Assembly: GCF_003148825.1 (NCBI RefSeq)
Contig: NZ_QGGZ01000011.1
Coordinates: 62,001 to 126,000, forward strand
Source of the DNA: Streptomyces sp. CG 926
Lineage (GTDB): Bacteria > Actinomycetota > Actinomycetes > Streptomycetales > Streptomycetaceae
DNA length: 64,000 nt
Direction: 5' to 3'
Shown: in pieces, positions 1-9,006 of the stretch
Layout: each line of letters starts with the position of its first letter
How positions within the stretch are numbered: the first letter of the stretch is position 1
Program-made: the position numbers and the translations under genes
The notes under the pieces: generated by a model
Told to the model about the DNA's origin: nothing
Seen by the model: only the letters and a program-made list of their open reading frames with translations
Databases searched by the model: none

Positions 1-2
1 TC

Positions 3-680
3 CGGGCCACCGAAGTCCGCATGACGGACAGGGGGCAGGCTTCCTTCACACTGCACACACCGACCGGGTGCAGTGACGTGACCTTGCGGCTGTACGGTGA
101 GCACCACGTGTCGAACGCGCTCGCCGCGGCCGCCGTCGCCCATGTACTGGGCATGTCCGCACAGGAGATCGCCACGGCGCTCTCCGGGGCGGGCACGCTG
201 TCCCGGTGGCGGATGGAGGTCACCGAGCGGGCGGACGGTGTGACGATCGTCAACGACGCCTACAACGCGAACCCGGAGTCCATGCGGGCCGCACTCCGCG
301 CGCTCGCCGCGATGGGTGGTGCCGGCAGGGCGGACGGGGGACGCACGTGGGCGGTGCTCGGCCCGATGGCCGAGCTCGGAGACGACGCTCTCGCCGAGCA
401 CGACGCGGTCGGACGACTTGTCGTCCGGCTCAACGTGAGCAAGCTCGTCGCGGTCGGGGGCAGGGAAGCCTCCTGGCTGCAACTGGGCGCATATAACGAG
501 GGTTCGTGGGGTGAGGAGTCGGTGCTCGTGTCCGACGCACAGGCGGCGGTCGACCTGTTGCGCAGTGAACTGCGCCCGGGTGACGTCGTGCTGGTGAAGG
601 CTTCCAGGTCGGCCGGTCTGGAGCGGGTGGCCCAGGGCCTTCTCGACAGCACTGTCGAGGGCGAGGTCGCCGACCGATGA
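3..680 (+). CDS. murF: MurF, UDP-MurNAc-tripeptide:D-Ala-D-Ala ligase (C-terminal part)
   Basis: Cytoplasmic Mur ligase that adds D-Ala-D-Ala to the UDP-MurNAc tripeptide. The reading frame is open to the window edge, so the N-terminal and most of the ATP-binding region lie outside. Visible are the end of the central domain (the YGEHHVSNALAAAAV segment) and the linker motif NDAYNANPES, typical of MurF, followed by the C-terminal Rossmann-like domain. The stop overlaps the mraY start by 4 bases (ATGA), implying translational coupling. Assignment rests on the NANPES motif and position in the dcw cluster. Confidence 0.95.
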   Translation, partial: RATEVRMTDRGQASFTLHTPTGCSDVTLRLYGEHHVSNALAAAAVAHVLGMSAQEIATALSGAGTLSRWRMEVTERADGVTIVNDAYNANPESMRAALRALAAMGGAGRADGGRTWAVLGPMAELGDDALAEHDAVGRLVVRLNVSKLVAVGGREASWLQLGAYNEGSWGEESVLVSDAQAAVDLLRSELRPGDVVLVKASRSAGLERVAQGLLDSTVEGEVADR

Positions 681-1747
681 GGCAGATTCTGTTCGCCGGT
701 GTCATCGGCATGTTCCTGACCGTCGTGGGCACCCCGCTGCTGATCAAGCTGCTGGCCCGCAAGGGTTACGGCCAGTTCATCCGCGACGACGGCCCCCGCG
801 GTCACGCCGGGAAGAAGGGCACGCCCACCATGGGCGGTATCTCCTTCATCCTGGCGACGCTCGTCGCGTACGCCCTGACGAAGGTCCTCACCGGCTCGGA
901 ACCGAGCTTCTCGGGCCTGCTCGTCCTGTTCCTGATGGCGGGCATGGGCCTCGTCGGGTACCTGGACGACTACATCAAGATCGTCAAGCGGCGTTCGCTG
1001 GGTCTGCGGGCCAAGGCGAAGATGTCCGGCCAGCTGATCGTCGGTATCGCCTTCGCGGTGCTGGCCCTGCAGTTCAAGGACTCCCGCGGGCTGACCCCGG
1101 CCTCCACCAGGCTGTCGTTCGTCACGGACTTCGGCTGGTCGATAGGTCCGGTGCTGTTCGTGGTCTGGGCGCTGTTCATGATCCTGGCGATGTCCAACGG
1201 CGTGAACCTCACCGACGGCCTGGACGGTCTGGCGACCGGCGCCGCGGTGATGGTCTTCGGCGCCTACACCTTCATCGGCGTCTGGCAGTTCCAGGAGTCC
1301 TGCGCCTTCGCGGCGGACCTCACCAACCCGAACGCCTGCTTCGAGGTGCGCGATCCGCTCGACCTCGCGGTCGTCGCCTCCGCCCTCATGGGCGCCTGCT
1401 TCGGCTTCCTGTGGTGGAACACCTCGCCCGCCAAAATCTTCATGGGTGACACCGGCTCGCTCGCCCTCGGTGGCGCGCTCGCGGGCCTCGCCATCTGCTC
1501 CCGTACGGAGTTCCTGATGGCGCTCCTCGGCGGCCTGTTCGTGCTCATCACGATGTCGGTCGTCATCCAGGTCGGTTCCTTCAAGATGACCGGCAAGCGC
1601 GTCTTCCGGATGGCGCCACTTCAGCACCACTTCGAGCTCAAGGGCTGGTCCGAGGTACTCGTCGTGGTCCGCTTCTGGATCATCCAGGGCATGTGCGTGA
1701 TCGTTGGTCTCGGTCTCTTCTACGCGGGATGGGCAGCCGACAAGTGA
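677..1747 (+). CDS. mraY: MraY, phospho-MurNAc-pentapeptide translocase
   Basis: Integral membrane enzyme that transfers phospho-MurNAc-pentapeptide from UDP to undecaprenyl phosphate, giving lipid I. 356 residues, the usual length, with about ten hydrophobic segments. Family motifs are present: KKGTPTMGG near residue 50, LDDY near 96 (the Asp pair), NLTDGLDGLA near 177, GDTGSLALGG near 257 and QHHFELKGW near 315. It overlaps murF upstream and murD downstream by 4 bases each, so the three genes are tightly coupled. Confidence 0.97.
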   Translation: MRQILFAGVIGMFLTVVGTPLLIKLLARKGYGQFIRDDGPRGHAGKKGTPTMGGISFILATLVAYALTKVLTGSEPSFSGLLVLFLMAGMGLVGYLDDYIKIVKRRSLGLRAKAKMSGQLIVGIAFAVLALQFKDSRGLTPASTRLSFVTDFGWSIGPVLFVVWALFMILAMSNGVNLTDGLDGLATGAAVMVFGAYTFIGVWQFQESCAFAADLTNPNACFEVRDPLDLAVVASALMGACFGFLWWNTSPAKIFMGDTGSLALGGALAGLAICSRTEFLMALLGGLFVLITMSVVIQVGSFKMTGKRVFRMAPLQHHFELKGWSEVLVVVRFWIIQGMCVIVGLGLFYAGWAADK

Positions 1748-3288
1748 GTTCTTCCGAGCCGGCCGGCGTACTCGGCCCCGACGCCCTGGGCCGGTTCGGC
1801 CTGCCGGGCCGGATCACCGTGGCGGGGCTCGGCATCAGCGGCATCAGCGCCGCCCGCGCACTGGCGGGGCTGGGCGCGCGCGTGACCGTCGTCGACAACG
1901 GCGACGGTGACGCGCACCGGGCCAGGGCCGCCGAGCTCGTGGAGCTCGGCATCGAGGTCCGCCTCGGCTACCTGCCCGACGGCGCCCGGGCGGGCGAGAC
2001 CCTGCCCGAGGGCACCGAACTGGTCGTCACCTCGCCGGGCTGGCAACCGGAGAGCCCGCTCTTCCTGGCCGCCGCCGCGGCGGGCATCGACGTCGTCGGT
2101 GACGTCGAGGTCGCCTGGCGGCTGCGCGGGGCCGGCGCGGAGCTCCGTGCCGCCCGCAGGGCCGCGGCCGGCGACGGGGACCCGGCCGGGCCCGCCGAAT
2201 GGCTCGCGATCACCGGCACCAACGGCAAGACCACCACCACCCAGATGCTGGCGTCGATCCTGAAGGCCGCCGGGCTGCGCACCGCCGCCGTCGGCAACAT
2301 CGGCACCCCGATCATCGACGTGGTGCTCGGCGAGCAGGAGTACGACGTGCTCGCCGTCGAACTCTCCAGCTACCAGCTGCACTGGGCGCCCTCGCTGCGC
2401 GTCCACTCGGCGGCCGTGCTCAACCTGGCCCCGGACCACCTCGACTGGCACGGCTCGATGCAGGCGTACGCCGCCGACAAGGGCCGGATCTACCAGGGCA
2501 ACACGATCGCCTGCGTCTACAACGTCGCCGACCCGGCCACCGAGAACCTGGTCGAGGAGGCCGACGTCGAAGAGGGCTGCCGGGCGATCGGGTTCACCCT
2601 CGGTGCCCCCGGCCCCTCCATGCTCGGCGTCGTCGACGGCATCCTCGTCGACCGGGCCTTCGTGGAGAACCGGCAGAAGAACGCCCAGGAGCTCGCCGAG
2701 GTCGCGGACGTCAACCCGCCCGCCCCGCACAACATCGCCAACGCGCTCGCCGCCGCGGCCCTGGCCCGCGCCTTCGGCGTGGAGGCCCGTGCGGTCCGCG
2801 ACGGGCTGCGCGACTTCCGCCCGGACGCCCACCGCGTCGCGTACGTGGACGAGGTCGCCTCGGTCACTTACATCGACGACTCCAAGGCCACCAACACGCA
2901 CGCGGCCGAGGCCTCGCTCGCGGCCTTCGAGCCGGTCGTGTGGATCGCCGGCGGCCTCGCCAAGGGCGCGACCTTCGACGAGCTCGTGCGGAACGCCGCG
3001 AAGCGGCTGCGCGGCGCCGTGCTGATCGGCGCCGACCGGGCGCTCATCGCCGATGCGCTGGCGCGACACGCCCCCGAGGTCCCGGTCGTCGACCTCGACC
3101 GGACCGACACTGGGGCGATGCTCGCAGCGGTCCGGGAAGCCGCCGCGCTCGCCGAGCCCGGCGACACGGTCCTGCTGGCACCTGCCTGTGCCTCGATGGA
3201 CATGTTCGCGAACTACAACAAGCGTGGGGACGCATTCGCCGACGCGGTGCGCGAACTGGCCGCCGAGAACGCTGCGGACACGGCCTAG
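1744..3288 (+). CDS. murD: MurD, UDP-MurNAc-L-Ala:D-Glu ligase
   Basis: Cytoplasmic Mur ligase adding D-glutamate to UDP-MurNAc-L-Ala. The GTG at 1744 forms a GTGA overlap with the mraY stop and gives 514 residues; an in-frame ATG at 1729 would add only five. Order of motifs: N-terminal Rossmann segment ITVAGLGISGISAARAL, ATP P-loop ITGTNGKTTTTQML near 155, AVELSSYQL, NLAPDHLDWHGS, YIDDSKATNTHA, IAGGLAKGATFDEL and the C-terminal LLAPACASMDMF. There is a Gly/Ala-rich insertion just before the P-loop (nt 2130-2200). All catalytic motifs look intact. Confidence 0.96.
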   Translation: MSSSEPAGVLGPDALGRFGLPGRITVAGLGISGISAARALAGLGARVTVVDNGDGDAHRARAAELVELGIEVRLGYLPDGARAGETLPEGTELVVTSPGWQPESPLFLAAAAAGIDVVGDVEVAWRLRGAGAELRAARRAAAGDGDPAGPAEWLAITGTNGKTTTTQMLASILKAAGLRTAAVGNIGTPIIDVVLGEQEYDVLAVELSSYQLHWAPSLRVHSAAVLNLAPDHLDWHGSMQAYAADKGRIYQGNTIACVYNVADPATENLVEEADVEEGCRAIGFTLGAPGPSMLGVVDGILVDRAFVENRQKNAQELAEVADVNPPAPHNIANALAAAALARAFGVEARAVRDGLRDFRPDAHRVAYVDEVASVTYIDDSKATNTHAAEASLAAFEPVVWIAGGLAKGATFDELVRNAAKRLRGAVLIGADRALIADALARHAPEVPVVDLDRTDTGAMLAAVREAAALAEPGDTVLLAPACASMDMFANYNKRGDAFADAVRELAAENAADTA

Positions 3289-3357
3289 GCCGGGGCTCCG
3301 GGACAGGTTCCCTCCGGCCGGCAGCTCGCCTCGTACGAGTGGAGGGGAAGATCACAG

Positions 3358-4719
3358 ATGCCGGCCAAGCAGATGCTCCCGGGGCGGCGGCCGTCCGCCG
3401 TGAAGGCGCAGGGCCGCAAACGCCCTGCGGTGGGTTCGAAGCGGCCCACCGGGGGCGGGCCGCTGGCCCGCATCCGGCGTACGCGACAGCAGGTGCAGAA
3501 GGCCTGGGACCGCCCGCTCACCGCCTATTACCTGATTTTCGGTAGTTCCCTGCTCATCACCGTGCTCGGTCTGGTGATGGTGTACTCGGCCTCGATGATC
3601 AAGGCCCTCCAGCTCGGCCTCGGCGACGCGTACTTCTTCAAGAAGCAGTTCCTGGCCGCCGTCATCGGCGGCGTCCTCCTGCTGGCCGCCTCCCGGATGC
3701 CGGTCAAACTGCACCGCGCGCTCTCGTACCCGGTGCTCGCCGGCACGCTCTTCCTGATGGTCCTGGTCCAGGTCCCGGGGATAGGCGTCTCCATCAACGG
3801 CAACCAGAATTGGATCTCCCTTGGCGGTCCGTTCATGTTGCAGCCCAGTGAGTTCGGCAAGCTGGCACTGATCCTGTGGGGCGCCGACCTGCTGGCACGC
3901 AAGGGTGACAAGGGGCTGCTGAGCCAGTGGAAGCACCTGCTGGTGCCGCTGGTCCCGGTGGCCTTCCTGCTGCTCGGGCTGATCATGCTGGGCGGGGACA
4001 TGGGCACCGCGATGATCCTCGGAGCCATCCTGTTCGGTCTGCTCTGGCTGGCCGGGGCCCCGACCCGGATGTTCGTCGGGGTGCTCGTCTTCGCGGGTGC
4101 GATCGTCGCACTGCTCATCAAGACGAGCCCGCACCGGATGGACCGGCTGGAGTGCCTCGGTGCGACAGAACCGGGCAAGAACGACCTTTGCTGGCAGGCC
4201 GTTCACGGGATCTACGCCCTCGCATCGGGCGGATGGTTCGGTTCGGGCCTGGGGGCAAGTGTGGAAAAATGGGGGCAACTACCCGAAGCCCACACCGACT
4301 TCATCTTCGCCATCACCGGGGAGGAACTGGGTCTGGCGGGGACGCTGTCGGTTCTCGCCCTGTTCGCGGCCCTAGGCTATGCGGGTATCCGCGTGGCCGG
4401 ACGCACGGAGGATTCCTTCGTACGGTTTGCCGCGGGAGGCGTGACCACCTGGATCACGGCCCAGGCCGTGATCAACATCGGTGCGGTGCTCGGCCTGCTG
4501 CCGATCGCCGGAGTCCCGCTCCCGCTGTTCTCCTACGGAGGATCAGCCCTGCTGCCGACCATGTTCGCGGTCGGACTGCTCATCGCCTTCGCGCGTGAGG
4601 AGCCGGCGGCGCGCGCGGCCCTCGCGATGCGACAGCCGAAGACCGGCTGGTGGCGGACCGGGGTGAGATGGAAGTCGATGAGACGGCGCGTCAAGAAGCG
4701 TCCGTCCGGAGAGCGGTGA
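3358..4719 (+). CDS. ftsW: FtsW, SEDS-family septal peptidoglycan polymerase
   Basis: SEDS glycosyltransferase that polymerises lipid II at the division septum together with a class B PBP. 453 residues with about ten membrane helices after a basic cytoplasmic N-terminus of roughly 55 residues (rich in Lys/Arg). Signature stretches are the loop with KWGQLPEAHTDFIFAITGEE and FSYGGSALLPTM near 391. A GGAGGGGAAG ribosome binding site precedes the ATG. A basic C-terminal tail follows the last helix. Lies between murD and murG as in other actinobacterial dcw clusters, which favours FtsW over RodA. Confidence 0.94.
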   Translation: MPAKQMLPGRRPSAVKAQGRKRPAVGSKRPTGGGPLARIRRTRQQVQKAWDRPLTAYYLIFGSSLLITVLGLVMVYSASMIKALQLGLGDAYFFKKQFLAAVIGGVLLLAASRMPVKLHRALSYPVLAGTLFLMVLVQVPGIGVSINGNQNWISLGGPFMLQPSEFGKLALILWGADLLARKGDKGLLSQWKHLLVPLVPVAFLLLGLIMLGGDMGTAMILGAILFGLLWLAGAPTRMFVGVLVFAGAIVALLIKTSPHRMDRLECLGATEPGKNDLCWQAVHGIYALASGGWFGSGLGASVEKWGQLPEAHTDFIFAITGEELGLAGTLSVLALFAALGYAGIRVAGRTEDSFVRFAAGGVTTWITAQAVINIGAVLGLLPIAGVPLPLFSYGGSALLPTMFAVGLLIAFAREEPAARAALAMRQPKTGWWRTGVRWKSMRRRVKKRPSGER

Positions 4720-4725
4720 ATTTCG

Positions 4726-5820
4726 GTGCATGTCGTACTCGCCGGTGGGGGGACCGCCGGCCACATCGAGCCGGCGCTCGCCCTCGCGGACGCCCTGCGC
4801 AGGCAGGACCCTTCAGTGGGCATCACCGCCCTCGGCACGGAGCGCGGACTGGAAACCCGCCTGGTGCCGGAACGCGGCTACGAGCTGGGCCTGATCCCCG
4901 CCGTACCGCTGCCCCGCAAGCCGACCCCGGAACTGATCACCGTCCCCGGACGCCTGCGCGGCACCATCAAGGCCGCGGAGGAGATCCTGCTGCGCACCAA
5001 GGCCGACTGCGTCGTCGGCTTCGGCGGCTACGTGGCCCTGCCCGGCTACCTCGCGGCCAAGCGCCTCGGGGTGCCGATCATCGTCCACGAGGCCAACGCC
5101 CGGCCCGGACTGGCCAATAAGATCGGCTCCCGCTACGCGCACGCCGTCGCCGTCTCCACCCCCGACAGCAAGCTGCGCGGAGCCCGCTACGTCGGCATCC
5201 CGCTGCGCCGTTCCATCTCCACCCTCGACCGGGCCGCGGTCCGCCCGGAGGCGCGCGCCGCCTTCGGCCTGGACCCCAACCTGCCCACGCTGCTCGTCTC
5301 CGGCGGCTCGCAGGGTGCCCGCCGCCTCAACGAGACCATGCAGCAGGTCGCGCCGACCCTCCAGCGCTCCGGGATCCAGATCCTGCACGCCGTCGGGCCG
5401 AAGAACGAACTGCCGCGTGTCGACAACATGCCCGGGATGCCGCCGTATGTGCCGGTACCGTACGTGGACCGGATGGATCTCGCGTACGCCGCCGCCGACA
5501 TGATGCTGTGCCGCGCGGGAGCGATGACCGTCGCCGAACTCGCCGCCGTCGGGCTCCCCGCCGCCTACGTCCCGTTGCCGATCGGCAACGGTGAACAGCG
5601 GCTCAACGCCCAGCCGGTGGTCAAGGCCGGCGGCGGCCTGCTCGTGGACGACGCGGAGCTGACGCCCGACTGGGTGCTGGGTCAGATCCTCCCGGTGCTG
5701 TCCGACCCGCACCGCCTGTACGAGATGTCCCGCGCCGCCGGCGAGTTCGGCCGCCGGGACGCCGACGAGCTCCTGGTCGGCATGGTGTACGAGGCGATCG
5801 CGGCCCACAGGTCCCGCTGA
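4726..5820 (+). CDS. murG: MurG, UDP-GlcNAc:lipid I GlcNAc transferase
   Basis: Peripheral membrane GT-B enzyme that converts lipid I to lipid II. 364 residues from a GTG start six bases after the ftsW stop codon. Motifs: GGGTAGHIEPALA near 7, VGFGGYVALPGYLAAKR, HEANARPGLANK, VSGGSQGARRLNE near 194 and the donor-binding region CRAGAMTVAELAAVGLPA, followed by PLPIGNGEQRLNA. Length and motifs are fully typical. Confidence 0.97.
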   Translation: MHVVLAGGGTAGHIEPALALADALRRQDPSVGITALGTERGLETRLVPERGYELGLIPAVPLPRKPTPELITVPGRLRGTIKAAEEILLRTKADCVVGFGGYVALPGYLAAKRLGVPIIVHEANARPGLANKIGSRYAHAVAVSTPDSKLRGARYVGIPLRRSISTLDRAAVRPEARAAFGLDPNLPTLLVSGGSQGARRLNETMQQVAPTLQRSGIQILHAVGPKNELPRVDNMPGMPPYVPVPYVDRMDLAYAAADMMLCRAGAMTVAELAAVGLPAAYVPLPIGNGEQRLNAQPVVKAGGGLLVDDAELTPDWVLGQILPVLSDPHRLYEMSRAAGEFGRRDADELLVGMVYEAIAAHRSR

Positions 5821-5851
5821 GGCGGGTAGCGCAGACGCAGGAGGCACAGGA

Positions 5852-6736
5852 GTGGCCGGAGGGACGACCGCGCGGCGCGGAACACCGTTTTCTGATCGGT
5901 CCGGCCCGGCTGCCCGCGAGGGCACCGGCGCTCCCAAGCCCCCCAAGCCCCCGAAGGCCCCCAGGGGCTCCAAGGCCCCCAAGCCGCCGAAGTCGGCGCA
6001 GAGGCCCGGCCCTGGGGGTCCCGGCGTACGCCTGCGCCGAGGCCCCCTGCTGGCCCTGGTGGCCGCCGCGGTGGTCCTCCTCGCCGCGGGCGGCACCTGG
6101 GTGCTCTACGGGTCCTCCTGGCTCCGTGTGGAGAAGGTCGCCGCCACCGGCATGGACGTGCTCACCGCCGAACAGGTCCTCGGCGCCGCGGCCGTCCCGG
6201 TCGGCGCGCCCCTGGTGAGCGTCGACACCGAAGAGATCGAGGGCCGGGTCCGCGGCCGGCTGCCCCGCGTCGATTCGGTCGACGTGGTGCGCGCCTGGCC
6301 GCACGGGATCGGTCTGAAAGTGACGGAACGCAAACCCGTCCTGCTCATCGAAAAGGACGCCAAGTTCGTCGAAGTGGACGCATCGGGTGTGCGATTCGAC
6401 ACGGTTCCGAAAGCACCCGCGGGCGTTCCGGTCCTCGAATTGAACGCCGGTCGATCGCCGAGCGCCCGACGCTTCGACGAGGAACGGCTGCTGCACGAGG
6501 CCGTCCTCGTCGCGGGCGCCCTCCCGGAGTCGATCGCCAAGCAAACCGTGCAGGTCAAGGTGGGTTCCTACGATTCGGTCGTCCTGCAGCTCACCGGGGG
6601 CCGGTCCGTGACGTGGGGGAGCGGTGAACAGAGCGACGCGAAGGGGCGTGCTTTGAACGCTTTGTTGAAAGCCGCTCCCAAGGCCGCGCACTTCGACGTG
6701 AGCGTCCCCACCGCCCCTGCTGCGGCCGGGAGTTGA
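5852..6736 (+). CDS. ftsQ: FtsQ, divisome membrane protein with POTRA domain
   Basis: Bitopic division protein linking early and late divisome parts. 294 residues from GTG preceded by AGGAGGCACAGGA. The first ~60 residues are a Pro/Lys-rich cytoplasmic tail with PKPPK repeats (nt 5935-6000). One membrane helix covers about 65-88 (LLALVAAAVVLLAAGG). A POTRA domain follows (LRVEKVAATGMDVLTAEQV to LKVTERKPV), then the beta domain. The last gene before ftsZ, with 279 bp between them that carry ftsZ regulatory sequence. Confidence 0.93.
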   Translation: MAGGTTARRGTPFSDRSGPAAREGTGAPKPPKPPKAPRGSKAPKPPKSAQRPGPGGPGVRLRRGPLLALVAAAVVLLAAGGTWVLYGSSWLRVEKVAATGMDVLTAEQVLGAAAVPVGAPLVSVDTEEIEGRVRGRLPRVDSVDVVRAWPHGIGLKVTERKPVLLIEKDAKFVEVDASGVRFDTVPKAPAGVPVLELNAGRSPSARRFDEERLLHEAVLVAGALPESIAKQTVQVKVGSYDSVVLQLTGGRSVTWGSGEQSDAKGRALNALLKAAPKAAHFDVSVPTAPAAAGS

Positions 6737-6826
6737 CGTCCGGTCCAACAGCGGCGCACCCTGGTTGGCCAGCGATACGGGTGATCACATAGGGTGAAAA
6801 GAAAAACGGGAGGTTCGGCGTGTTCG

Positions 6827-6856
6827 TTGAACACGCGCTACTTGTCGACTTAGTGT
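6827..6856 (+). promoter_or_regulatory. Candidate ftsZ promoter
   Basis: TTGAAC at 6827-6832 and TAGTGT at 6851-6856, separated by 18 bp, resemble a vegetative (HrdB-type) -35/-10 pair about 160 bp upstream of ftsZ. Streptomyces ftsZ is known to have several promoters in this gap, one needed for sporulation septation; which one this would be cannot be told from sequence. Confidence 0.45.
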
Positions 6857-6888
6857 CCTGTTCGGAAGAGTCCGAGGAACAGGCACAC

Positions 6889-6915
6889 CCCTAACCCTAA
6901 ACTTCAGGGTGAGGG
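6889..6915 (+). promoter_or_regulatory. Hairpin in the ftsZ leader
   Basis: CCCTAACCCT (6889-6898) pairs with AGGGTGAGGG (6906-6915) at 9 of 10 positions around a 7-nt loop. There is no T-run after it, so it is not a typical terminator. It lies about 100 nt before the ftsZ GTG and could be an operator or an mRNA structure. Confidence 0.5.
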
Positions 6916-7015
6916 TTCGGGTCGGCGCGTTCGGACCGTCCCTATTTCGGCATCAGTCGTCGCAACGCAGGCCCGCGAGGCGGCGACACGTAACTCGAGG
7001 CGAGAGGCCTTCGAC

Positions 7016-8221
7016 GTGGCAGCACCGCAGAACTACCTCGCAGTCATCAAGGTCATCGGTGTCGGCGGCGGTGGTGTCAATGCCATCAACCGAATGATCG
7101 AGGTCGGTCTCAAGGGCGTCGAGTTCATCGCCATCAACACGGACGCCCAGGCGCTGTTGATGAGCGACGCCGACGTCAAGCTCGACGTCGGCCGTGAACT
7201 CACCCGTGGCCTCGGCGCCGGCGCCAACCCGGCCGTCGGTCGCAAGGCGGCAGAGGACCACCGCGAGGAGATCGAGGAGGTCCTCAAGGGGGCCGACATG
7301 GTCTTCGTCACCGCCGGTGAGGGCGGCGGCACCGGCACCGGCGGCGCACCTGTCGTCGCCAACATCGCGCGCTCGCTGGGCGCCCTGACGATCGGTGTGG
7401 TCACCCGACCGTTCACCTTCGAGGGCCGGCGCCGCGCGAACCAGGCGGAGGACGGCATCGCCGAGCTCCGCGAAGAGGTCGACACCCTCATCGTCATCCC
7501 CAACGACCGACTGCTGTCCATCTCGGACCGCCAGGTCAGCGTGCTCGACGCCTTCAAGTCGGCCGACCAGGTCCTGCTCTCGGGCGTCCAGGGCATCACC
7601 GACCTCATCACCACCCCGGGTCTGATCAACCTCGACTTCGCCGACGTCAAGTCCGTGATGTCCGAGGCCGGCTCGGCCCTGATGGGCATCGGCTCGGCCC
7701 GCGGCGACGACCGCGCGGTGGCCGCCGCCGAGATGGCGATCTCCTCGCCGCTCCTGGAGGCGTCCATCGACGGCGCCCGTGGCGTGCTGCTCTCCATCTC
7801 CGGTGGCTCGGACCTCGGTCTCTTCGAGATCAACGAGGCCGCGCAGCTGGTCAGCGAGGCCGCGCACCCCGAGGCGAACATCATCTTCGGCGCCGTCATC
7901 GACGACGCGCTCGGCGACGAGGTACGGGTCACCGTCATCGCGGCCGGGTTCGACGGCGGACAGCCCCCGGCCCGCCGGGACAACGTCATCGGCGCCGCGT
8001 CCACCAAGCGTGAGGAGCCGGCCCCGGCTCCGGTCCGCGCCGCCGAGCCGGCCCGCCCGGCCTTCGGCGGACTCGGCTCGGTCACCCCGCGCGAGGACCC
8101 CCCGGCTCCGGTCGAGCCGGCCCCGGTCGAGGTCCAGGCCCCCGCGCCGCAGGTCCCCACGGCCCGGCCGTACCAGGACAGCCCGGCCGAGGAACTGGAT
8201 GTCCCGGACTTCTTGAAGTGA
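7016..8221 (+). CDS. ftsZ: FtsZ, tubulin-like division GTPase
   Basis: Forms the Z ring, in Streptomyces the ladders of sporulation septa. 401 residues from GTG at 7016. GTP-binding motifs: GVGGGGVNAINRMIE near 15-30 and the tubulin signature GGGTGTGGAP near 103. The T7 region NLDFADVKSVMSEAGSALMG is intact. A Pro/Ala-rich variable linker (about 320-390) leads to the conserved C-terminal peptide ELDVPDFLK that binds partners such as SepF. The stop overlaps the next gene's GTG (GTGA). Confidence 0.98.
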   Translation: MAAPQNYLAVIKVIGVGGGGVNAINRMIEVGLKGVEFIAINTDAQALLMSDADVKLDVGRELTRGLGAGANPAVGRKAAEDHREEIEEVLKGADMVFVTAGEGGGTGTGGAPVVANIARSLGALTIGVVTRPFTFEGRRRANQAEDGIAELREEVDTLIVIPNDRLLSISDRQVSVLDAFKSADQVLLSGVQGITDLITTPGLINLDFADVKSVMSEAGSALMGIGSARGDDRAVAAAEMAISSPLLEASIDGARGVLLSISGGSDLGLFEINEAAQLVSEAAHPEANIIFGAVIDDALGDEVRVTVIAAGFDGGQPPARRDNVIGAASTKREEPAPAPVRAAEPARPAFGGLGSVTPREDPPAPVEPAPVEVQAPAPQVPTARPYQDSPAEELDVPDFLK

Positions 8222-9006
8222 CACCGGAGCAGCATCACGTGGGCGGCGCCCACTTCGCCTTCACCGACCGGTGGGGCGGAGTGAGCGCCGTTCCGTACGA
8301 GGAGCTCAATCTCGGCGGCGCGGTCGGAGACGACCCGGCCGCCGTTCTCGCGAACCGGGCCTCGGCGGCGAAGTCCCTGGGACTGCTGCCGGACCGGGTG
8401 GTCTGGATGAACCAGGTGCACGGCCGGGACGTGGCGGTGGTGGACGGGCCCTGGGGCCCGGACGAGGAGATCCCCGCGGTGGACGCGGTGGTGACCGCCC
8501 GTCGGGGGCTCGCCCTCGCCGTGCTCACCGCCGACTGCACACCGGTCCTGCTCGCGGACCCCGTCGCCGGGGTCGCGGCGGCCGCCCACGCCGGGCGGCC
8601 GGGACTGGTGGCCGGGGTGGTGCCCGCCGCCGTCGAGGCGATGGTCGCCCTCGGCGCCGACCCCGGGCGGATCGTCGCCCGTACGGGACCCGCGGTCTGC
8701 GGACACTGCTACGAGGTGCCCGCCGAGATGCGGGACGCGGTGGCCGAGGTGGTGCCCGCCGCCCGGGCCGAGACCAGCTGGGGGACACCGGCCGTCGACG
8801 TGGTCGCCGGGGTGCACGCCCAGCTCGTGGAGGCGGGGGTGGTGAACAGCGGCCGATCCGCGGTCTGCACACTGGAGTCGCGGGACCACTTCTCGTACCG
8901 CCGCGACCGGGTGACCGGCCGGCTTGCGGGATATGTCTGGTTGACGGAGCTTTCCCGGGGGACGACCCCCGGACCCCCGGGGGAACAGAAGAATGACGGA
9001 TCGTAA
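8218..9006 (+). CDS. YlmD/YfiH-family (PgeF-like) protein
   Basis: Member of the multicopper polyphenol oxidase-like (YfiH, CNF1) fold. 262 residues, GTG start overlapping the ftsZ stop. Visible catalytic-type motifs: MNQVHGRDV, LTADCTPVLLADP, AAAHAGRPGL and GPAVCGHCYEVP, which supply the His and Cys metal/substrate ligands. The usual AGWRG segment reads AGRPG here. Family members act as peptidoglycan amidoester hydrolases (PgeF) or purine nucleoside-active enzymes; the role in Streptomyces is not settled. Operonic with ftsZ and ylmE. Confidence 0.85.
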   Translation: MTPEQHHVGGAHFAFTDRWGGVSAVPYEELNLGGAVGDDPAAVLANRASAAKSLGLLPDRVVWMNQVHGRDVAVVDGPWGPDEEIPAVDAVVTARRGLALAVLTADCTPVLLADPVAGVAAAAHAGRPGLVAGVVPAAVEAMVALGADPGRIVARTGPAVCGHCYEVPAEMRDAVAEVVPAARAETSWGTPAVDVVAGVHAQLVEAGVVNSGRSAVCTLESRDHFSYRRDRVTGRLAGYVWLTELSRGTTPGPPGEQKNDGS

